Shown piece by piece: positions 44,763 through 54,904 of a DNA stretch of 64,000 bases. The stretch is taken from contig SBHC01000008.1 in the NCBI GenBank assembly GCA_006226375.1, positions 62,001 to 126,000 on the forward strand, read 5' to 3'. This DNA comes from Deltaproteobacteria bacterium. Its GTDB lineage: Bacteria; Myxococcota_C; UBA6777. The stretch's first letter is position 1. Each line of letters opens with the position of its first letter. The notes beneath the pieces were generated by a model. That model was not told the DNA's origin. It did no database searches and saw only the letters and a list, made by a program, of their open reading frames with translations. The position numbers and the translations under genes were made by a program.

Positions 44763-47165
44763 ATGAAACAAGTGAAGCAAAGTAGCAGGAAGGTCCTTCC
44801 CTCCAAACTTCGGTGGTTCACACCACTTGCGATGGCCATGGGTTGGTTGCTTGTTGCAACCATTTACAATCCCCAGGCCATTCAACAAGCGCTGGCAGAC
44901 AAAGGAACAACCCAACCAGCTGCAGCCAAGAAAGCCAAAGCCGCTCCCGCAAAGAAAAAGGCTCACAAAGCGTCAGCCAAGAAAGCAAATCCCCACTACC
45001 ACCATGGTCATCACCACAAGGCGGACAAGCCGATGATGGCGAGAGATTGGTGGCCCAACATGTTGGACTTGCGAGTCCTCAAGGCCAACGCCCCCAAAGG
45101 CGACCCCATGGACGCCAGCTTCAACTACCGCAAAGAGTTCCTCAAACTCGACATGAAAAAGTTGAAAGCCGACATCAAGAAGGTTCTCACGACGTCCAAG
45201 AAATGGTGGCCTGCTGACTTCGGTCATTACGGTGGTTTGATGATCCGTCTGGCCTGGCACAGCGCTGGGACCTACCGCGTGATGGATGGACGCGGCGGCT
45301 CAGCCTCGGGCACCATCCGGTTTGCTCCCCTCAACAGCTGGCCCGACAACGCCAACTTGGACAAAGCCCGTCGCCTGCTCTGGCCGATCAAGCGCAAGTA
45401 CGGCCGTCGTCTCTCCTGGGCCGACTTGTTCATCCTGAGTGGAACCGTTGCTCTTGAGTCGATGGGACTCAAGACCTTTGGCTTTGGTGGTGGTCGCGTC
45501 GATGTATACGAGCCCACAGACATAAACTGGGGTTCGGAGACGCGATGGTTGTCAGACGAAGCACGCTTCAAAGGCAAGTCCTTGAAGGCTCCCTTCGGCG
45601 CCACAATGATGGGACTCATTTATGTGAACCCCGAAGGACCCAACGGTAAGCCCGATCCTCTCGCTGCAGCCCAACGAATCCGCGTCGCGTTTGGCCGAAT
45701 GGGAATGAACGATGTTGAAACGGTGGCGCTGATTGCTGGCGGTCACACCCTCGGCAAGTGTCATGGAGCTGCATCTTCCAAGCATCTTGGAAAAGAGCCA
45801 GCAGCCGCTCCCATGGAGCAACAAGGTCTTGGATGGAAGAACAAATACAAAAGCGGCAAAGGAGCCCACACCACAACAAGCGGCCTGGAAGGTGCTTGGA
45901 CCAGCACACCTGCCCTGTGGAACCACCAGTTCTTCCACAACCTCTTCACCTTTAAGTTCACCTTGACCAAGAGCCCGGCAGGTGCGAAGCAATGGGTTGC
46001 GAAGAAAGCACCCAAGATGATTCCCGACGCCCACATCAAAGGCAAGTACCACCACCCCTTCATGCTCACTACGGACCTTGCGCTTGTGAAAGACCCCAAA
46101 TACCGCAAGATCTCTGAGCGTTTCCACAAGAACCCCAAAGAGTTCGACCTCGCCTTCGCCAAAGCATGGTTCAAGCTGACCCACCGTGACATGGGCCCCC
46201 ACTCTCGCTTGCTCGGTCCCGAAGTGCCCAAGCCACAGATCTGGCAAGACCCTGTGCCGGCAGTCAACCACAAGCTGGTCGGCAAGAAAGACATCGCCGC
46301 GCTCAAGAAACAAATTCTTGCCACAGGGCTTTCTGTGTCCCAGCTGGTGAAGACCGCTTGGGCCTCCGCGTCCACCTACCGTGACACCGATTATCGCGGT
46401 GGAGCCAACGGTGCGCGTCTCCGCCTTGCTCCCCAAAAGAGCTGGAAAGTCAACGAGCCCGCCGAGCTGAGCAAAGTACTCGCCAAGCTCACCAAGGTCC
46501 AAGCTGACTTTAACAAAGCCCAAAAAGATGGCAAGAAGATCTCTATGGCTGACCTCATTGTGTTGGCGGGTGCAGCTGCCATTGAGAAAGCTGCCAAGGC
46601 TGCGGGTCAAAAAGTGGTCGTGCCCTTCACCCCTGGACGAACCGACGCGACAGCGAAGATGACCGACGCTGCTTCGTTTGAGCACCTCAAGCCCGCCGCA
46701 GATGGCTTCCGCAACTACTGGGGCCCTGCAGCTTCTGGCAAGCCCCAAAAGATGCTCGTCGAACGAGCCGACATGCTCACCCTGACGGTGCCCGAAATGA
46801 CTGTCTTGGTCGGCGGTCTGCGTGTGTTGAACGCCAATCACGGAGGCTCCAAGCACGGTGTCTTTACAAAACGACCCGGCGTACTGAGCAACGACTTCTT
46901 CGTCAACCTCGTTGACATGGACGTGAAGTGGAAGAAGAAGAAAGGTGGCAAACAGCCCATCTTTGTTGGTACAAGCCGAACCACCGGCAAAGTGAAGTGG
47001 ACCGCAACCGCTGTCGACCTCATCTTTGGTGCGAACGCCCAGCTCCGTGCAGTGACCGAAGTCTACGCTTCTGATGACGCCAAAGCGAAGTTTGTAAATG
47101 ACTTCGTGAAGGTTTGGACCAAAGTGATGCGCCTCGACCGCTTTGACCTCGCCGCCAAGAAGTAA
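44763..47165 (+). CDS. katG: Exported catalase-peroxidase
   Basis: 800 residues. Distal Arg162, Trp165 and His166 ([12 protein letters not shown]), Tyr287 ([10 protein letters not shown]), Met313 and proximal His328 ([11 protein letters not shown]) have the spacing of E. coli W105-Y226-M252-H267, so the Trp-Tyr-Met adduct can form. It has two peroxidase halves as usual. Unlike the cytoplasmic enzyme it begins with a signal-like segment (about 17-46, ending QQALA) and a Lys/Ala/His-rich linker (about 48-90). This suggests a periplasmic enzyme. AGGAGA precedes the ATG and a terminator follows. Confidence 0.95.
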   Translation: MKQVKQSSRKVLPSKLRWFTPLAMAMGWLLVATIYNPQAIQQALADKGTTQPAAAKKAKAAPAKKKAHKASAKKANPHYHHGHHHKADKPMMARDWWPNMLDLRVLKANAPKGDPMDASFNYRKEFLKLDMKKLKADIKKVLTTSKKWWPADFGHYGGLMIRLAWHSAGTYRVMDGRGGSASGTIRFAPLNSWPDNANLDKARRLLWPIKRKYGRRLSWADLFILSGTVALESMGLKTFGFGGGRVDVYEPTDINWGSETRWLSDEARFKGKSLKAPFGATMMGLIYVNPEGPNGKPDPLAAAQRIRVAFGRMGMNDVETVALIAGGHTLGKCHGAASSKHLGKEPAAAPMEQQGLGWKNKYKSGKGAHTTTSGLEGAWTSTPALWNHQFFHNLFTFKFTLTKSPAGAKQWVAKKAPKMIPDAHIKGKYHHPFMLTTDLALVKDPKYRKISERFHKNPKEFDLAFAKAWFKLTHRDMGPHSRLLGPEVPKPQIWQDPVPAVNHKLVGKKDIAALKKQILATGLSVSQLVKTAWASASTYRDTDYRGGANGARLRLAPQKSWKVNEPAELSKVLAKLTKVQADFNKAQKDGKKISMADLIVLAGAAAIEKAAKAAGQKVVVPFTPGRTDATAKMTDAASFEHLKPAADGFRNYWGPAASGKPQKMLVERADMLTLTVPEMTVLVGGLRVLNANHGGSKHGVFTKRPGVLSNDFFVNLVDMDVKWKKKKGGKQPIFVGTSRTTGKVKWTATAVDLIFGANAQLRAVTEVYASDDAKAKFVNDFVKVWTKVMRLDRFDLAAKK

Positions 47166-47220
47166 GAAAGAGTAGAACTCTCACCTACCTGACAAATCAG
47201 TCAGACGGTGATAGCTTCCA

Positions 47221-47265
47221 AACAAGCCGTCCTTTCCGATAGGGAGAGTGACGGCTTTGTTGTTT
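47221..47265 (+). terminator. Intrinsic terminator after katG
   Basis: AACAAGCCGTC (47221-47231) pairs with GACGGCTTTGTT (47250-47261) with one bulged base, followed by GTTTTGG. It lies about 55 bp after the katG stop. Confidence 0.7.
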
Positions 47266-47350
47266 TGGTAGCCTTTCTATCCAAACATACCGCCGCGACG
47301 AACGTTCACGACAAAAGAATCACATCCATCTAGCAAAACAGGCAGAGTCC

Positions 47351-48325
47351 ATGCCCGACGAATTTGGTAAGATAGACAAACAACTCCGAGTTGCAGGTCG
47401 AATCTTTCAATGGCTCTCACGCCCAAGCATCGCTGGCTTTCGTTTCATGCGCTGGTTTTCCAAGCTGGAAAAAGGAAAAGACATGAAGCGCGCCGACTCC
47501 AGCACGGTTTGGATCGAACGCTCCGATGGGGAGGGTAGCATTCGGACGAGGATCTTTCGTCCCAAGACGATCACCAAACCCCTTCCCATTGCTCTCTATC
47601 TCCACGGCGGTGGCTACGCGTTGGGGGTGCCCGAACAATCTCATGCGCTGTATCGGTTGCGTCGTTGCATGGACGCACACGATTGTGTGTTTGTTTGCCC
47701 TGCCTACCGACTTTCGATGGAAGCCCCCTACCCTGCTGCGCTACACGATTGCTATGACACTTTGTTGTGGATCAAAAACAACGCAGCGGAGTGGGGTGGG
47801 AACCCTGACCAGATCTTTGTGATGGGCGGAAGCGCAGGAGGAGGTTTAACGGTAGCCACATGCATGCTGGCAAGAGACAAGGGCGAGGTGAATGTCGCCT
47901 TCCAAATGCCCTTGTACCCGATGATTGACGACCGCCACGCCAACCCGTCTTCCATCGACAACGCGATGCCTGTTTGGAACACTCGGCACAACAAGCTTGC
48001 TTGGGACCTGTACCTACAAAACGTGACAAAGCAAAACCAAGCCCCCCCCATCTACGCCGTACCAGCCAGAGCCAAAAACTACAAAGACTTACCTCCAGCT
48101 GCAACCTTTGTGGGTGACCTGGATCCTTTCCTGGACGAAACGCTGCAATACATCAAAAACCTCCAAAATGCAGGCGTAACAGCAGAATGCAAGGTATATG
48201 AAGGTTGCTACCATGGCTTCGACCAGCTTGTTCCCAAAGCTGATGTAAGCAAAGCAGCCATCCAATTCATGATGGACCGTTTTGCCCATGCAGCGGAACA
48301 TTACTTCGCTCGCCAACAACCCTAA
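47351..48325 (+). CDS. Alpha/beta hydrolase, HSL (hormone-sensitive lipase) family
   Basis: 324 residues. YLHGGGYALG is the HGGG oxyanion motif and FVMGGSAGGGLTV the GxSxG nucleophile elbow of the HSL esterases. DLDPFLDETL and CYHGFDQL supply Asp and His. Likely an esterase of short acyl esters, cytoplasmic. The ribosome site is weak. It follows katG after a terminator and is probably independent. Confidence 0.85.
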   Translation: MPDEFGKIDKQLRVAGRIFQWLSRPSIAGFRFMRWFSKLEKGKDMKRADSSTVWIERSDGEGSIRTRIFRPKTITKPLPIALYLHGGGYALGVPEQSHALYRLRRCMDAHDCVFVCPAYRLSMEAPYPAALHDCYDTLLWIKNNAAEWGGNPDQIFVMGGSAGGGLTVATCMLARDKGEVNVAFQMPLYPMIDDRHANPSSIDNAMPVWNTRHNKLAWDLYLQNVTKQNQAPPIYAVPARAKNYKDLPPAATFVGDLDPFLDETLQYIKNLQNAGVTAECKVYEGCYHGFDQLVPKADVSKAAIQFMMDRFAHAAEHYFARQQP

Positions 48326-48488
48326 CATCCCCGAACAACCACCTGTCCCTCTCCTCCCGAAGCTCCTTGTGCGTTCGTCTACCAACAATCAAAAAAGTTG
48401 AAAAAGAGCCCAAATAGGGCTTGATCCTCACGTTACGTCAGGTCCTATAGTAACTCTTGGATGGATGATCGTGGAGATGGAGGTGTCC

Positions 48489-49223
48489 ATGAAGACCTTT
48501 CGTATTGGGGAAGTCGCAAAACGCGCTGGCGTCACTGTGCGAACGCTGCATTACTACGAAGAGATTGGCCTGCTTACACCGTCAGAACGAACGTCAACTG
48601 GACACCGTCGGTACGGACGAGCGGCGATAGAGCGGCTGCAACAAATCAAGTCCCTTCAACAAATGGGATTGAGCCTAGCGGAGATAGAAGCCCTCCTGAA
48701 AGGACAAAGAACTTCACCAACAGAGATTGTAGAAGAACACTTGTTGAAGATTCAAAAAGAGAGAGCAGCGCTCGAACAGATCGAAAACAAGCTCCAGCTA
48801 CTGCTCCTTCATCTTAAGGACAACAACCTCGAAGATGACGAAACTGTCGAGGTGTTGTTCAGCGCCATGGAAGCGATGAACCGGTACGAAGACGCCCTAA
48901 CACCAAAACAATGGGCAGCGATCAAAGAGAAGCATTCATCTGCGCAAGAAGCTGCCGAAACCGAGTGGAACCAATCGCTCTTGGAGCTTCGCCAAGAGAT
49001 GGAAGCGGGAACACCTCCCAACTCGGCCCGTGTCCAAGCCTGCATCAACCGCTGGAGCCATGCGATGAAGGCGTTCCTCCCAGAGAGCGAAACATCCATG
49101 GTTGCGTTCATGATGCACATGTTTCAACAAGACGAACAAACCCTCAACGAGCATGGGATGGACCCAGAATTGTTGGCCTACATCCAAGAAACCATGGGGA
49201 TGTCAAACCCACCTCAAACCTAG
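48489..49223 (+). CDS. MerR family regulator with TipAS-like C-terminus
   Basis: 244 residues from an ATG with GGAGGTG four bases upstream. The N-terminal MerR HTH reads FRIGEVAKRAGVTVRTLHYYEEIGLLTPSERTSTGHRRYG. A coiled-coil linker follows (KIQKERAALEQIENKLQLL), then about 130 residues of helices (WAAIKEKHSSAQEAAETEWNQSLLEL) like the TipAS drug-sensing domain. The ABM monooxygenase gene starts 58 bp later and may be its target. Confidence 0.85.
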   Translation: MKTFRIGEVAKRAGVTVRTLHYYEEIGLLTPSERTSTGHRRYGRAAIERLQQIKSLQQMGLSLAEIEALLKGQRTSPTEIVEEHLLKIQKERAALEQIENKLQLLLLHLKDNNLEDDETVEVLFSAMEAMNRYEDALTPKQWAAIKEKHSSAQEAAETEWNQSLLELRQEMEAGTPPNSARVQACINRWSHAMKAFLPESETSMVAFMMHMFQQDEQTLNEHGMDPELLAYIQETMGMSNPPQT

Positions 49224-49281
49224 ATGCGGCCTCATTCTCAACCGTCACATGTTTCAATCCACACACTTGAAGGAGCGTAGG

Positions 49282-49596
49282 ATGCAAAATCCAGGATACA
49301 CATTTGTAAGTCTGTCCACTGCCAAAGAAGGAAAGCTTGACGACCTTGTACGGATCGCAAGCCATCCCAGTGAAAGTATGGAGGGCTCTGTCAAAGGCAT
49401 GGTCGCCCGGCAAGTTAGCGTGGACAGGGAGAGAAACACTGTTGTTGTTTGGGCAACGTTTGACAACAAAGAGTCACTGTACGATTGGCTGGAAACCGAA
49501 GAAGGCAAACAGAACCACGGTGACCCTGAAGAAATGGAGTCCATCATCGAAACCTTCGAGATGTACGACCTCACCCCCATGAGCCAAAACATCTAA
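49282..49596 (+). CDS. ABM-type (antibiotic biosynthesis monooxygenase-like) protein
   Basis: 104 residues from an ATG with AAGGAG upstream. A single ferredoxin-like alpha-beta domain with FVSLSTAKEGKLDDLVRIA, RNTVVVWATFDNKESLYDWLETEEG fits the ABM/YgiN dimeric barrel family. The substrate is unknown. Likely co-transcribed with the MerR gene. Confidence 0.7.
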   Translation: MQNPGYTFVSLSTAKEGKLDDLVRIASHPSESMEGSVKGMVARQVSVDRERNTVVVWATFDNKESLYDWLETEEGKQNHGDPEEMESIIETFEMYDLTPMSQNI

Positions 49597-49652
49597 GGGG
49601 AAGCGAATGCAACAAGCGCTGCTCTGTTCGGATGTGCTCACACCATCCTAGC

Positions 49653-49862
49653 TTACTCCTCATACTCCTCTTCGCCAGCACCTGGATTTCCCCAAGGACA
49701 ATTGGCACAGCCGCTTCGACAGCATTGTGTGGAAGCGTTTCGATACTTCCACTTCCGAACGACTTCAAGAACCCCCGCAAACACCCACACCACCAGCAAA
49801 AACAACAGCTGCACTGGCAGGGCAATGGCAATCAAAAGCTTGTTCTTCTTTTTGGTTGTCAT
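49653..49862 (-). CDS. Small membrane protein with CCxSGCxNCPWG motif
   Basis: 69 residues from an ATG with GGAG seven bases upstream. One transmembrane helix (about 9-32) is followed by a short cytoplasmic or periplasmic tail with four Cys in CCRSGCANCPWGNPG and an acidic end. The Cys cluster resembles that of the small DUF5522-type proteins and could bind a metal. Convergent with the ABM gene. Confidence 0.6.
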   Translation of the reverse strand: MTTKKKNKLLIAIALPVQLLFLLVVWVFAGVLEVVRKWKYRNASTQCCRSGCANCPWGNPGAGEEEYEE

Positions 49863-50003
49863 GTCTTGCTCCATGCGATGAAAGAATCGAAATCCATCTA
49901 TTCATAGAGGAAAGCTTCCTGTCAACAGACAACAACAGACCCCTTCAGAACCCTCGTGCCCCACCCCAAAACAAGAAACGCATAACCCTCTGTTCTTTCA
50001 GTC

Positions 50004-50024
50004 TTTGTCACAATATGACACAAG
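50004..50024 (+). promoter_or_regulatory. TTTGTCACA-N3-TGACACAA element, copy 2
   Basis: Second copy of the 21-bp motif also seen at 38043-38063, here ending 68 bp before the PARP start codon. Core TGTCA-N5-TGACA. Likely operator or promoter element. Confidence 0.45.
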
Positions 50025-50092
50025 CTCCCTGCAGGCTACAGGAAACGATGGCACCCACTCTTGGATGAGTTTGTGAGTTTACTGGAGGGAAC

Positions 50093-51532
50093 ATGTCTCG
50101 CATAACAACCTGGAAATTAAGTGACCCCTACCAACCCAGCTTTGCAGCCCAATATGAAGTGGTTCAACGGGCCGTCTTGCAGGTGACTGACATAAAGACC
50201 AACCGCAACAAATACTATGCGTTGGAGCTTCATGAAGGGAAGGACAACAGCGAGGAGTTCCCCTACCGTTTGTTTACTCACTACGGCCGAACCGACGATC
50301 TGGAAAACAACCCAGACAGCGGGCAGAAGGAATGTCGATACTACCCTTCCTTGCATCAGGCCCAAGCTGGATACAACAAGATTTACAGACAAAAAACATC
50401 CTCAAACAAAGGGTACAAAGAGGTCTCCCTGGCCTCGTGCAAGATCGGTTCAGTGGTCGCACGTGGCGAGAGCAGCGGAACCATGGATGCGAAAACCCTC
50501 GAACGCATCGAAGTAGATCCCGTTTCAGCACAACAAGAGCAGACCGAGCAGCCAAGCATCCAGTTGAACAAGAACGTTCGTTCCTTGGTGAGGTACCTCT
50601 ACGATGAAGCTGTCGGAGCCCTAACCTCCAGGGTCAACGCCAAAGTCACAGCCCATGGGATTGAGACTCCTCTCGGGGTCCTTACCATTGGGCAAATCGA
50701 GAAAGGTGAAGAGATTCTCGCCGATTTGTACGATGTGCTTCAAAAGAAACGAGTGCGACGACGCGAAGACAAGTTAAGAGAACTCTCCAGTGATTTTTAC
50801 ACCGTGATTCCTCATCGCTTTGGCCGAAGCCGAGCTGCAGCAGAGTCGGCGGTTATCTCGTCCCTCTCGGACTTTCAAACCAAGCAAGAAACCCTACAGT
50901 TGATGAAAGATATGCTGCAGGTAAACGGTGAGGACGGCGTGGTTCTTCACAACGCTCAAGAAGAACAAGAATATCTGGCGCTGCATTGCAACATCGAAGC
51001 CCTCAACCACCGTAGCAAGCGGTTCAAGACCATCCAACGTCTTGTAGAACGAAGCCAACTGCATCGGCACAACCTTCGAGTTCACAACGTCTTTGCAGTG
51101 GAGCGCGATGGAGAAGAGAGCCAGTTTTCGGAAGAACTCGACAACCAACGTTTGCTCTTTCATGGCTCACGCATCCAAAACTGGGTGGGCATCCTCTCTC
51201 GGGGATTGCTGCTCCCCAAAATCGCCGTCAACATGGGCGCAACACGCACCGACGAAGGATGGCTTGGACATGGCCTTTACTTCAGCGACGCATCTTGCAC
51301 AAGCTCCGGTTATGCTTCTGAAGGCTCGAAGGGTACAGGCTTTATGGCAGTCGCTCATGTCGCCTTGGGAGCCATCAAGCCCTACCACAAGATCACCTAC
51401 GGACTCACACAACCTCCCCAAGGCTTCGACAGCTGCCACGGTGTTCGTGGAACTCAGTTCTACGATGATGAGTTCGTTATCTACAACGAACGACAGCAAA
51501 AGCTAGCCTATCTTGTCGAGTTCTCCGAATAA
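50093..51532 (+). CDS. Poly(ADP-ribose) polymerase-like enzyme (WGR, helical, catalytic domains)
   Basis: 479 residues from an ATG with GGAGGG upstream. Domain 1 (about 15-112) is WGR-like, with FTHYGRTDD in place of the usual Trp-Gly-Arg. Domain 2 (about 157-290) resembles the PARP regulatory helical domain (LNKNVRSLVRYLYDE ... PLGVLTIGQIEKGEEIL). Domain 3 (about 295-479) is the ADP-ribosyltransferase: His357 in LLFHGSR, Tyr396 in HGLYFSDA and Glu460 in DDEFVIYN give the H-Y-E triad for NAD and chain elongation. RTDEGWLGHGLYFSD and PPQGFDSCHGVRG resemble the PARP4 branch. DNA-damage-responsive modification is the likely role. A macrodomain gene follows at 51646. Confidence 0.9.
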   Translation: MSRITTWKLSDPYQPSFAAQYEVVQRAVLQVTDIKTNRNKYYALELHEGKDNSEEFPYRLFTHYGRTDDLENNPDSGQKECRYYPSLHQAQAGYNKIYRQKTSSNKGYKEVSLASCKIGSVVARGESSGTMDAKTLERIEVDPVSAQQEQTEQPSIQLNKNVRSLVRYLYDEAVGALTSRVNAKVTAHGIETPLGVLTIGQIEKGEEILADLYDVLQKKRVRRREDKLRELSSDFYTVIPHRFGRSRAAAESAVISSLSDFQTKQETLQLMKDMLQVNGEDGVVLHNAQEEQEYLALHCNIEALNHRSKRFKTIQRLVERSQLHRHNLRVHNVFAVERDGEESQFSEELDNQRLLFHGSRIQNWVGILSRGLLLPKIAVNMGATRTDEGWLGHGLYFSDASCTSSGYASEGSKGTGFMAVAHVALGAIKPYHKITYGLTQPPQGFDSCHGVRGTQFYDDEFVIYNERQQKLAYLVEFSE

Positions 51533-51645
51533 GGGAGACAGAACAAAAAAAACGCTCCCTCTAGCGTGCCTCAAGAAACTTGTTTTCATTCCGACTCCCT
51601 ACGCCTGGAAGAAACCTGGGATACGATCCCATCATGGAGAGAATC

Positions 51646-52290
51646 ATGCTAACCAAAGTCTATCTGGTCGACATCAACCCATCGATCATTGCCGCATGGA
51701 AGAAGATGTTTCACAACAACCCAGAAGTGGAAATCATCCACGGCTCCATCTTGGACCAAGAGGTCGACGCCTGGGTAACACCCACCAACGCACAAGGCTC
51801 GATGAATGGGGGTTTGGACCTCGCGATCAAATACCATCTGGGAGATGTGGTGGAGCAACGGATCAAGAACGAAATCAAAAGCAACTATGGTAGTGGTCTG
51901 CCCGTAGGAACAGCCACTTGTGTGCCCACTGGCGCAGCTGCACCTCGATGGCTCATTTCGACGCCAACCATGCTAGGAAGCGCGGATAACATACAAAACA
52001 CACTCAATGTATCTTATGCTTGCGCAGCCGCCTTTCAAGCCGTGAACATCCACAACTGGAGAGAGCCAGGAAGTATACAAACCGTCGCACTGCCCGGCCT
52101 TGGCGCAGGAACAGGACAGGTCCCCGTTGACCTGTGCGCGCAGCTGATGTGGAGCGGCTACCATCTCTTCCGTCGGCATCGCTGCCAAAGCTACCAGGAG
52201 CTACAAGCTATGTTGAGAAAGAAGCTAAGCCATGAGGAGTTGTATTCCTTGCCCAGCCCACCTGTTTATGCGGCGACAGGGGATGTATAG
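51646..52290 (+). CDS. Macrodomain protein (ADP-ribose reader or hydrolase)
   Basis: 214 residues from an ATG with GGAGAG upstream. IIHGSILDQEVDAWVTPTNAQGSMNGGLDLAI is the macrodomain ADP-ribose loop (Asn48, Gly55-Gly56, Asp58). PVGTATCVPTG, WLISTPTM and PGLGAGTGQVP (150-160) are the phosphate-binding loops. It belongs to a bacterial macrodomain branch with a PTN/PAN loop rather than the MacroD NAAN. It lies 113 bp after the PARP gene on the same strand, so binding or removal of the ADP-ribose added by that enzyme is the obvious inference. Confidence 0.85.
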   Translation: MLTKVYLVDINPSIIAAWKKMFHNNPEVEIIHGSILDQEVDAWVTPTNAQGSMNGGLDLAIKYHLGDVVEQRIKNEIKSNYGSGLPVGTATCVPTGAAAPRWLISTPTMLGSADNIQNTLNVSYACAAAFQAVNIHNWREPGSIQTVALPGLGAGTGQVPVDLCAQLMWSGYHLFRRHRCQSYQELQAMLRKKLSHEELYSLPSPPVYAATGDV

Positions 52291-52346
52291 CTGAAAAGGG
52301 AGAAAGGAAGGAAAGAAAGAAAAGAGGCTGCTTGTTAGGTTAGAGA

Positions 52347-54587
52347 TCAGGCTTCTTTGTCGATCTGTGAACGAACAAGGGTACGGATCTCTTGCAACAA
52401 GTCTTCCTTGGAGAACCCAGCCTTGTTGAGGAGATGATCCACATATCCGCTCAAACGCTGCCGGTCTTCTTGGGTGATCTCTTTCGCTGTGATGATGATT
52501 GTAGGTATCGTGCGGGTGTCTTCTTCTTCCCGCATCTTCTCAAGAAACTCAAACCCATCCATCTCCGGCATCATCAGGTCAAGCAAGATCAGGTCAGGTT
52601 GTTTGGCCTTAACCTCTTCCAAAGCTTTGATCCCATTGATAGCTTCTCGTGTATCCCAACCGCTCTTTTTCATGATGGAAGTTAGTAAATCTCGTGAGAG
52701 GTCATCGTCTTCAACAATGAGAACATCCCATGGTTTTTGAGTGGGTTGGTACTTACGCAAGGTCTTAAGGATGCGCTCCCGTTCAAACGGCTTGGTGAGG
52801 AAGTCAGCGGCGCCCAATGCATAGCCGCGCTGCATGTCATCCACAATCGTGACCATAATGACTGGAGTATCGGCCAGCGCAGGTAGCTTTTTGAGTTCGC
52901 TGAGAACAGCCCAGCCATCCATATCAGGCATCTTCACATCAAGTGTGATGGCAAACGGTTCGAGCTTTTCAGCGATGCGAAGCCCTTCCTCACCGCTTGA
53001 GGTCGAGACCACTAAGAACCCTTCTTTCGTAAGAAACCGCGTCATCATATCAAGAACAGTTGGGTCATCATCGATCACGAGGACGGTGCGATTGGTGGGG
53101 GATGCGGCTTGACGCAGTTGCGTCAGAGAGTCGGAGCGTTTGGCTGGGTGAGGTTCAGTAGGAGAGGATTTGTGCTCCAAAGCAGCGCCGCTTTTTAAGG
53201 GAATTTGTAGTGTGAAGGTGGTTCCTTCATCTTCAACACTTTCCACAAAGATATCGCCACCCATCAAACGCGCCAAACGCTGCGTGATGGCCAAACCAAG
53301 TCCGGCCCCGCCGTACTTACGCGATGTCGAAGAGTCGGCTTGGGTGAACTTCTCAAACAGGTTCTCCACCTGCTCGGATGTCATCCCAATCCCTGTGTCC
53401 AACACGCGAAACTCAACACAGTCCAAATCGTTGATCACTGTGTTGTATGCTTTCAAAGTGACCTCTCCACCTTGGGTAAACTTGTTTGCGTTGCTGAGCA
53501 AATTAAGAAGACACTGACGCACCTTCACCCGATCGGTGCACATCTTCTCCTCTTCGTTGTCGCAAGAAACCACAAACGTGTTCTCGTTCTTTTGTGCAAG
53601 AGGTTGGATGGTTTGCTCGATTTCCAGCATCAACTCACCCACAGAGAAAACCTCCGGATGTAGAACCATTTTTCCAGCTTCAATCTTGGAAAAGTCGAGG
53701 ATATCGTTGATCAAGGCCAAGAGATGTTTCCCAGCCTGACATATCTTTTCCAAATCGGGTTCCATCTCCTCGGGCTCCATCTCGGGAGCCTCTTCCAGCA
53801 ACATCTCGGAGTATCCGATAATTGCGTTCAACGGAGTGCGCAACTCGTGGCTCATCGTGGCCAAGAAGTCAGACTTGGCATGGCTAGCTAGCTCGGCAGC
53901 CTTTTGTGCAGCTTCCGCCTCGTTCCGCTCTTGCGCAAGTTTCTCTTTGGACACTTCGGCTCGATGTCGTGACGAGTCATACATCCATCCAATAAAAACC
54001 CCTGCAAAAACATAAATCGCAATGCCAAACATTTGCTGGAACGGAGTGACTGCAACCTCCGGTAGAGTCGGCAGTTTGTAACCTGTGACATCCAAAGCAT
54101 AGAACACAAACAACTCAGCAAAGACCAACACCACAATGACCCATGCTGACCGGGTTCCAGACAAAAACATAGCCAACAGGATGATGTAGATGTTCCAGTA
54201 AAAGATGTTGCTGGCTAACCCCCCAGAATAATACACCGAGAAGAAAACCCCTCCGCCGATTCCAATCGAGATAAGGAGAGTTGCCAAAGAAAGCTGGCCC
54301 GTCTTACGCATCACCAGCAAACAACTCACATGAAAGATCATCGAGATCGCAGTCACAATCATCGTAGGATGCGTAAGAGAGCGCTGGGTAAAAGCCAAGG
54401 ACATCGCACAAACCAAAAACATCGTAACGGTGAAGCCGATGATAATCCGACCTTTCCGTTGTAGCTCGGAATCCCCTTCGTATCTGTGCTCAGGTAGAAA
54501 GAAATCCAAGGCGGAAGATAGCTTCCCAAATGCACTTGGTGATGAAGAATGTTCTGTAGCTATTGTAGCTATAGACCTATTACCCAT
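52347..54587 (-). CDS. Hybrid histidine kinase with two receiver domains
   Basis: 746 residues. An N-terminal membrane region of about six helices (48-205) has no extracellular sensor loop. HisKA has [23 protein letters not shown] (His247), and HATPase has the N, G1 and G2 boxes ([29 protein letters not shown]). Two receivers follow, with phospho-Asp in [10 protein letters not shown] and [11 protein letters not shown]. No HPt or cognate regulator is adjacent. AAGGAG precedes the ATG. Convergent with the macrodomain gene. Confidence 0.93.
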   Translation of the reverse strand: MGNRSIATIATEHSSSPSAFGKLSSALDFFLPEHRYEGDSELQRKGRIIIGFTVTMFLVCAMSLAFTQRSLTHPTMIVTAISMIFHVSCLLVMRKTGQLSLATLLISIGIGGGVFFSVYYSGGLASNIFYWNIYIILLAMFLSGTRSAWVIVVLVFAELFVFYALDVTGYKLPTLPEVAVTPFQQMFGIAIYVFAGVFIGWMYDSSRHRAEVSKEKLAQERNEAEAAQKAAELASHAKSDFLATMSHELRTPLNAIIGYSEMLLEEAPEMEPEEMEPDLEKICQAGKHLLALINDILDFSKIEAGKMVLHPEVFSVGELMLEIEQTIQPLAQKNENTFVVSCDNEEEKMCTDRVKVRQCLLNLLSNANKFTQGGEVTLKAYNTVINDLDCVEFRVLDTGIGMTSEQVENLFEKFTQADSSTSRKYGGAGLGLAITQRLARLMGGDIFVESVEDEGTTFTLQIPLKSGAALEHKSSPTEPHPAKRSDSLTQLRQAASPTNRTVLVIDDDPTVLDMMTRFLTKEGFLVVSTSSGEEGLRIAEKLEPFAITLDVKMPDMDGWAVLSELKKLPALADTPVIMVTIVDDMQRGYALGAADFLTKPFERERILKTLRKYQPTQKPWDVLIVEDDDLSRDLLTSIMKKSGWDTREAINGIKALEEVKAKQPDLILLDLMMPEMDGFEFLEKMREEEDTRTIPTIIITAKEITQEDRQRLSGYVDHLLNKAGFSKEDLLQEIRTLVRSQIDKEA

Positions 54588-54904
54588 AACTCGTCGACTC
54601 CTTGCAATACTCGGTTCTTGGGGTATCCGTTCGGTCTACAGTACGGCTTCAACGAATGGAGTCAACAAAGTTGCAAGGCCCTATGCAAGCTACAGCAAAA
54701 GTCATTCCACCATAACAAATGACCTAACACTGTATCTTCTATCACCTTGAAAGATACTTTCTCGACCCTCGGTTAGAAGAATATCCTGAAGAAAAAAACA
54801 CAGCGTGTCTAACTCAGAAATAACGGATGGTATGCTACCAAGACCAGATGGGAGGAAAAGAGATCTAAAGGAGGAAAAAGAGATAGACCGGTGAGGCGAG
54901 AGGA

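Noticed and set aside
45552-46856. 434-codon open frame opposite katG
   Set aside because: Antisense shadow of KatG codons; no protein-family signature and no ribosome site.
48402-48421. Hairpin AGCCC-AAATA-GGGCT as terminator
   Set aside because: The T-run lies on the minus-strand side, where no minus-strand gene ends; on the plus strand no T-run follows.
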